DNA of 64,000 bases, from contig OX578138.1 of NCBI GenBank assembly GCA_951213105.1, positions 89,754,914-89,818,913 of the forward strand, in the 5' to 3' direction. Source of the stretch: Amaurobius ferox (Eukaryota > Arthropoda > Arachnida > Araneae > Amaurobiidae). This document shows, in pieces, positions 57,746-64,000 of the stretch. Each line of letters starts with the position of its first letter. Position 1 is the first letter of the stretch. The translations under genes were made by a program, and so were the position numbers. The notes under the pieces are model-generated. The model worked only from the letters and a program-made list of their open reading frames with translations. It had not been told where the DNA came from and made no database searches.

Positions 57746-58111
57746 AATGTCGAAAAGATAATACCTTAATCCACCCCTTCCGGACGGCGGTATTCCGGAA
57801 CTGCCGCGGCCCAAAAGACGGAGCGCTTCGCTTCCGAACTGTTCCCAAAGGACGGCAAATTTTTTACTCTAAGCCTAACTCTCGAAAAAATTCACTAAAA
57901 ATCACCTATTCAACACAGAAATCTATTTTTTTCAAGAATAAAAGAAATACTTATTTTCTATTTGATGTATATTTTTCATACAAATCTGAATACAAAATAC
58001 TCGTTAGTAGCTCATCATCCTTTTATCCGAAATAAACGAATAATTTCGCTGCCTCTAAAACCCAAACAAAAAAAAATACTCTCTTATATTCCTGTGATTC
58101 ACCAACGAAAT

Positions 58112-58823
58112 CATAACGCTGAAATAAAATCAAAACCCGAAACTCAATTATAAAATTGTTGATGCTGCGAGAATTGCTCTGTCTGTTTAAATTACAAAAT
58201 CATGTTTCACCACTCCAAATGGAGAAATAATTCATTGGATCCTCCTTATGCCAAGGTCATGTATCTGCAAAATACATTGAAGTTAGTTCCACGGACATTT
58301 AACGCCATCTAGTAGACAAATTAAAACGTTCCACGTGAAGGCACGCATGCGTCCCACTCGCCGTTTACGGTAAAGCTTCCTCCGTCACCAGTGCGTGCCG
58401 TTGATCCATGAATGCAAGTTCGCAGCCGACACGCGGGCGTGCCAATCGTACCCGACAGGGTTAGTGCAAAATCTAATTATATACACTTATGGTACATTCA
58501 AAGAGCTGCATATTTTTGCTAATTTTTTATGGCTATCACTTTTCGTTTTTAGTTTATAAAAAAAATTAGATTTAGAAAATAAATTTCCTCATACATATTT
58601 TAGTCGCTGGTTATTCCAACCTATATTTTATAGTTTCGAAGATATTTAGAGTGAAATCATGTAAAAAAGAAAAAACAAAACTCGATCGAACATATACTAT
58701 TTGAATTTTTTTCAAAAAAATGATAGAGTGCGATCTAAAATTCAGTTAAGTACACTTGTAGGGCTTTCGAAGAGCAATGAACTCTTGCTTATTATTGTTC
58801 ATAGTTAGCTGTTTCAGTTTTTA
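58112..58823. other. No feature recognised
   Basis: Sequence just outside the palindrome, moderately GC-rich at 58310-58450. I see no gene or shared repeat in it. Confidence 0.45.
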
Positions 58824-60870
58824 TTAACACTTTACAACAAAGTTGAAAAGTGTTTATGACTTTGTTCATTCTGTCTGTCTGTCTGTCTGTCTGTCCGTTA
58901 GCACGATAACTGCCGTAAAAATGAGTTTATCAAAATGAAATTTTAGTATGTTGTTCAGACGGTCTGTAGGACCTATGGGAATATAAATAAATAATATCAC
59001 CCAATTAGTTTTTTATTGAACCCGGGTTGAAAAAATGAAATACATTGAACCCTATGGGACCTAATTTTTCAAACATTTTTTAAGTAAATTTAAAATTCAC
59101 GAATTGCTTCGAAATTTTTAGGAAATATTCACATTATCCCATAGAATATATAAAAAAAAATTCAGTAAAATATGTTAAGTAGTTTTTTAATTAAAAAAAT
59201 TATTTAATATAGGGAAAAAAACAAATTCAATTAAATTCTGACTTTGGGATATCTTCCAGAAAGAAAAGAGAGAGATATTATATAATAAATATCTATCCAT
59301 TTGTTTAAACGCTTTGCATATGGGAGTGGCTTCATATTTTAAAATAAATTTGGTAGATAACAATTTTTCATTTTTTTTAAATTTTATATAACTCTTCATG
59401 ATGAATTTAATTGATGGCATTTTAAATGCACTTTCCTACGTCCTAGAGAGTTAAAATTTGGTACACAGCTTAAATTTGTTGAACATTTTATTCGACAAAA
59501 ATTTGATGGATCTTTAAATATAGATCATACATTTTTTTCGAAATGGCCTGAAAATAATCCCCGTTCACTTCTATAAATCATTGTTGTAATATTGTTAAAA
59601 ATTCTGATGTGGACAGCACATGTCTTTCTCTGCAGACTCATATTCGTTCTCTTTATTTATTCAATGATAATTTGAGTTTATCTGCACAACATAAGTATTT
59701 TAAATGACATTGAATTTACACGTTAAACTTAAATTTGGTTCTCATTTGATAGCTGGACTTATTGTCAAAGGTGGCGTAGCGAAAACGCGAAAAAACTAGA
59801 ATATCTCAAGAACGGCTAGTCCTAGAGTAATGGGGTTAGTCTTATTCTTTTTGTTGTCAAAAATCACATATAAAATAGTAATTTAATTGATATAATTGAG
59901 CACACGTAGTCTTTTATTTTTATATATAACGATTTTTGCTGGCCATTTCGCAAAAATAGCCCGTTCCTTTTTCCCCAATCGTAGTAGAATAACCTACAAA
60001 TGATTTATATACAAAATTTTGTTAAATTTGGTATATAAATCACTTGTAGGTTATTGAAATATTATACACCAAATTTTGTTAAATTTGGTTCATTAGTTTT
60101 TAGCTAGAGTGGATAAAGGCAATTTCTGCGGCCATTTCGCAAAGAAGGCAGATTCTTTTATTACGAATCGTACTATAATCTAATGAACATCAGGATTTCC
60201 CACAAAACACATACCTACCAAATTGTATGAAATTCGGTCCATTAGTTTTTCAATTAGAGTGGATGTAATATCCACACAGACACACAGAAACATACACAGA
60301 TACACCCTTACACACACAGACGTCTTCCTAAAACTAGTTTTTTCGTGTTCTAGAAGTCCCAAAACGTGTAGATCCTTTGAAAATTCGAGTTCCGATCTTC
60401 GGCACGATCCCAATACTTTGAGTACATACACATACACATATATATTATCTGTGTATCTAAATTCCGTGCCTACGCAATTACAATAGTTGTGATTCTAAAT
60501 GATCCATAAACTTTTATTATTTCTTCAACGAAGCCTAATTTTAACTTATGCAGAATGCAAATATCTTAAGCGATTGTAAGGTGAGTTACATAAGAATTGC
60601 TGAATTTTTTTCACACAAAATTATTTAGCTCTGGAGTCTGGAATACAAGTTATATGAATGAAATATTCATTGATTTTGCATAAAGAATCAGATGATTTAT
60701 ATTTCGATACAGTTTTAAATATTTAAGTATAATAAATTACTGTAGTACTGTGTAATGTAAAAGATATTACCACTGAATGAATCACATTTTAGAAATTTTT
60801 AAATGAAATTACATTTCAGTTGGAAAGTGTTTCATAATCAATGCTTATGCATGATTGATCTTTCTTGTTG
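58824..60870 (+). repeat. Repeat family A copy with a T insertion (empty copia site)
   Basis: It opens AACACTTTACAACAAAGTTG, then a CTGT run and GATAACTGCCGTAAAAATG, and closes GATCTTTCTTG. 59607 to about 60440 is a family T insert (TCTGATGTGGACAGCACATG ... ACATACACATACACATATA). Single GATCA at 59523-59527 is where the left-hand relative carries the copia element. No gene is supported; the short frames are not conserved between copies. Confidence 0.75.
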
Positions 60871-60956
60871 ATATATAAGAACTACAATCTCGAAAAACGG
60901 AAAAATTTCAATCTTTTTCAACCTGACAAGACAATTACTCAAAAACAGTAAAACTT

Positions 60957-62262
60957 TTTAACACTTTACAACAAAGATGAAAAGTGTTTATGAGATTTAT
61001 TATGTCTGTCTCTCTGTCTGTCTGTCTGTCCGTTAGCACGATAACTGCCGTAAAAATGACTTTATCAAAATAAAATTTTAGTATGTTGTTCAGACTGTAT
61101 GTAGGACCTGTGGGAATATAAATGAATAATATCATCCAATTAGTTATGGATTGAACCCGGGTTGAAAAAATGAAATACATTGAGCCATATGGGACCTAAT
61201 TCTTCAAACATTTTTCAAGCGGATATAAAATTCACAAATTGCTTGAAAAATTTTAGGTAATATTCAAATTATTCCATAACATATATAAAAAAAAATTCAG
61301 CGAAATATATTCAGTAGTTTTATAAATAGAAATAAAATAATAATAACACCTCTTATATGAAGCGATCATGTGACCATAATATGAAAAGATCACGTGGCCC
61401 ACTTCAAAATGATATATGGCATCCATCTTGTCTCAAAATCGTGATTTTTAAAGTTCTTTTTAATTCATATTGAGTGTTGTATTCGTCCTAAAACTACTTT
61501 ATTTTTGCGTAAATTCTGTGCATCTACATACTGAAACAACGCAATTACAATATATTTGAGTTTAAATGCTCATCCAAATTTGATTATTTCTACAACGAAT
61601 CCTATTTTTCACCTATGTAAAATGTAAACAGAAAAATATGTAGAATGAGTTGTATTAGAATTGCTATATTTCCTTAACACAAAATCATTTAGTTCATGGA
61701 GTCTGCATTGCTGATATGAATGAAATATTCATTGGTTTTACAAAGAGAAGGACGATTTTTTTCGATGAAGTTTTAGGCATAGAGTTTAATTACTTGTAGC
61801 TCCATGGTCTTAATTTTTAAATAAAATAAATTATTATAGTATTGTGATGAATAGCATGGGTGGGAAATTATTCATGAATGAAATGCTGCTTTTATAGAGA
61901 GAGCCAGGCGTGTTATTTTTTCTATGACGTCATTTGAATGAATTTCAGTAGTTTTCGATGAAGTTTTCAAATATAATAAATTATCGTAGTATTATGATAA
62001 TTCTAAAAATATGACCGAGGCATATATCGCATTTTAGAGATGCTTAAACCAGGCAATTTATATTTCAATTCCGTCATTTGAATGAAGTTCATTTTTTTCG
62101 ATGAAGGCTTAAGTTTTCAAATGTAATAAATTAATGTAGTATTGTGATAAGTTTTAAAATATTACCGAGGAATGTTTTGCATTTTTGACATGTTTAAATA
62201 AAATTGCATTGAAGTTGGAAAGTGTTTCATAATCAATGCTTTAAGCATGATTGATCTTTTTT
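60957..62262 (+). repeat. Family C copy, full length
   Basis: About 1.3 kb from AACACTTTACAACAAAGATG to GATTGATCTTTT, matching 6311-7608 throughout. No frame is shared by both copies, so it is non-autonomous or a relic. Confidence 0.8.
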
Positions 62263-63554
62263 CTTTAAATAATAAATGTATATGTTACTATTTAATTTCC
62301 TGCTATGTTTTTTTGTCATTTATTATTTTTATTTATCTTTCATAATTTACTGTATATTTCGAGTGACATTTAAAAAAATGCTTTTTTAAAGTTTTTAAGA
62401 ATTTATAAAAAATTCGAAATATTTCTAGCAGTAGCACTTAATACAATGTTCATTGTCTGACGTTCAAAATATTAACATTTTAAATTATTTTAATTCATTC
62501 ATAATTTGAACCCTATTTCCGACAATATAAGAAAAATTATTTCAGTTTTCATCCATTAGACTCGGAGGTATAATCATCAAAATGTTTTCATTTTTCGTAA
62601 CGCTTCGCTTCTCCAGAGAAACACCCAACCGTGGATGTTATTCACAACAAATTAAGTAGCTGTTTCAATACCCGTTTTAAAGTAATAAAATATTAACTAC
62701 TGAACTTTTCGAAAAACAGGCATAAAAATATAATGTCCAAATTCTGAATTTTTTTCTTTTTTTGCCACATTTAGTCTTCAGTTACATCGTGTGAAAAATC
62801 ATGCATTTTTCTTTCTATCATGTAATTCCTTTTGCACTAACATTTTCCCATCTAATAGAGCGGTATAAATTCCGTATGAGTATTTTTCGTCCACCATGAG
62901 AGGTAAAATTTTGAGTGAATCATGAAAAGTTTTATTGAGTTTGCTCAAATTGTTTGAGATAGGTTCCTAGGAAATTCCCTTAGATGTACAATTGTACACC
63001 TTAGGTCTGACAGTTATAAAGCTACCACATACTCAATCGAATCAAAGTGATTGCAGCGACCGTAACGGAGAATTTAAAAGAATTAGAATAACAAAATCTG
63101 CAAAAATGAAAACAGATGACAAAATTCATGTCGTCGAACAAAGTTGCCGTTAAACGTTGCTAAACAATACACCACGTACTGTTACGAATATGCAAAATGC
63201 CTTCATCACGTCTATGTAAGATTGCCATATTCGAACACTCGGGGTAGGTTTTCCAGATTTGGCGATTTATTGCTAATTGGGCCCCTTTTTGAAGGTATTG
63301 GAAAGAACTTTCTCTAAATAATAAGTATTATTGGAGATACCACCCCCTTTTGGCTGTTTCGTGAAATTAATGGTTAACTGTTGTTTAACTACATTTTACT
63401 GTTGTTTAACTGCAGTTGGCAGTTGTTTAGTGATAATCTGAGATAGGTATTACGAAATTCCATGCAAATTGCTCTTGTTTACATTGTTCTTGAAAATAAA
63501 AGTGTTCGTTATCCAGAAATTTGGGCATATTCTTGTATCTTGAGAGTGCACCGG
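62263..63554. other. No feature recognised
   Basis: AT-rich at first and more balanced after 62850. No gene, repeat or RNA motif is supported. Confidence 0.4.
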
Positions 63555-63617
63555 CGTCACAGCAGTATGCAAATACGTCACAGCAGTATGCAAATACGTC
63601 ACAGCAGTATGCAAATA
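63555..63617 (+). repeat. Three perfect 21-bp repeats with octamer and CRE-like motifs
   Basis: CGTCACAGCAGTATGCAAATA occurs at 63555-63575, 63576-63596 and 63597-63617, with no substitution that I can see. Each unit contains ATGCAAAT (the POU/octamer site), and each junction makes TACGTCAC, a CRE-like site. It could be an enhancer or a young minisatellite. Confidence 0.9.
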
Positions 63618-63899
63618 AAGATGGTGATGTAGTAGCAACTTTTGAGAGAAAAAGCAGCTTCTAAGAAGCAGACAGAAGCTTCTCCATTACGTATTTTCTA
63701 TGTATATTCCATTTCAGGTATATTCTATTCAAGTGTTTTTCCTATATATCTCCCTTTATTGTCACGTTTGTTACGATAAACTTCAAAATTATTTACTATG
63801 AGCGCTGCAATCTCTTTTACTTCATTAGGAGTGGTCGAAGAGGTGTACACTTAACTCGCACACAGCTGGTCCTTTCCTTACAACGTTATAATTTGCGTA

Positions 63900-63975
63900 A
63901 GGTGGGACGGTATATCTCAGTTCTTTAGAATCGAAATTTGCTCTCGGAAGACCCGAGTTCGATACTTGTTGCTCC
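63900..63975 (+). other. tRNA-like sequence, possible SINE head
   Basis: GTATATCTCAGTTCTTTAG resembles an A box and CCGAGTTCGATACTTG a B box, at near tRNA spacing. No clean cloverleaf could be drawn. The body runs towards the window edge. Confidence 0.35.
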
Positions 63976-64000
63976 TTAATTATTCATATGTTTACGCAAG

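Larger units (their letters stand above)
39298..58111. repeat. Giant inverted repeat (palindrome), two ~9.4-kb arms
   Basis: 39298-48688 is the reverse complement of 48709-58111, with a 20-bp spacer (48689-48708). Paired positions sum to about 97396-97399 over most of the arms and 97409 outside 40.85/56.55 kb, so the arms differ by very few indels. The outer limit is ATTTCGTTGGTGAATC (39298) against GATTCACCAACGAAAT (58111); beyond it the flanks are unrelated and I see no target duplication. Substitutions between arms are rare, under about 1% by eye. It may be a real recent inverted duplication or a fold-back assembly error. Confidence 0.95.

Noticed and set aside
39298..58111. The palindrome as a transposon with huge terminal inverted repeats
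   Set aside because: No target-site duplication at the limits, no transposase, and the ends do not resemble transposon termini. The arms contain pieces of unrelated host repeats.

Overview
The window is AT-rich eukaryotic DNA from an invertebrate animal. It is dominated by transposable elements and has very few host genes. An arthropod, perhaps an arachnid, is my best guess: there is a chitin-binding peritrophin-type exon, a Penelope-like relic, a tRNA-derived SINE, a Tc1-like relic and young LTR retrotransposons. The species cannot be fixed from this sequence alone.

Layout. 1-8345 is one copy of a dispersed repeat (family A) that has been invaded repeatedly. A Ty1/copia element on the minus strand (625-6172, 496-bp LTRs, 5-bp target duplication) interrupts it, as does a second repeat (family T) that itself holds a copy of a third (family C). 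8668-9605 is another T copy. 9765-14406 is a 4.6-kb array of ~300-bp repeats arranged in three larger units, with a Helitron-like TC start and hairpin-CTAG end. 14.4-21.5 kb holds more T and C copies, a GATTTAGCG-like repeat and a Penelope-like GIY-YIG relic. 21556-30985 is a complete but internally deleted Ty3/gypsy element on the plus strand (842/840-bp LTRs). It has a textbook -1 frameshift signal and a 2.9-kb non-coding 3' tail with two minisatellites.

31-39 kb contains a hammerhead-ribozyme-like motif, the last exon of a chitin-binding protein gene (the only convincing ordinary host coding exon), a full SINE with 16-bp target duplications, a T element and a degraded Tc1-like transposase. 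39298-58111 is a giant inverted repeat: two ~9.4-kb arms around a 20-bp spacer. Each arm carries one copy of an uninterrupted 371-codon gene with a PC4 (SUB1)-like domain, so the two copies diverge from the centre. Each arm also carries serial promoter-like cassettes with CRE (TGACGTCA) and GATA sites, a ~231-bp tandem array, a tRNA-like sequence and Helitron-like satellite repeats. 58.8-62.3 kb repeats the A, T and C families and contains the empty-site relative of the copia insertion. 62.3-64.0 kb is mostly unassigned, apart from a triple octamer/CRE repeat and a tRNA-like sequence.

How the parts relate. The retroelements each encode gag, protease, reverse transcriptase, RNase H and integrase for their own copying, but both LTR elements carry disabling breaks although their LTR pairs are ~99% identical. 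The most unusual object is the palindrome with its twin PC4-like genes. It is either a recent inverted duplication or an assembly fold-back, and the small differences between arms argue for checking it directly.
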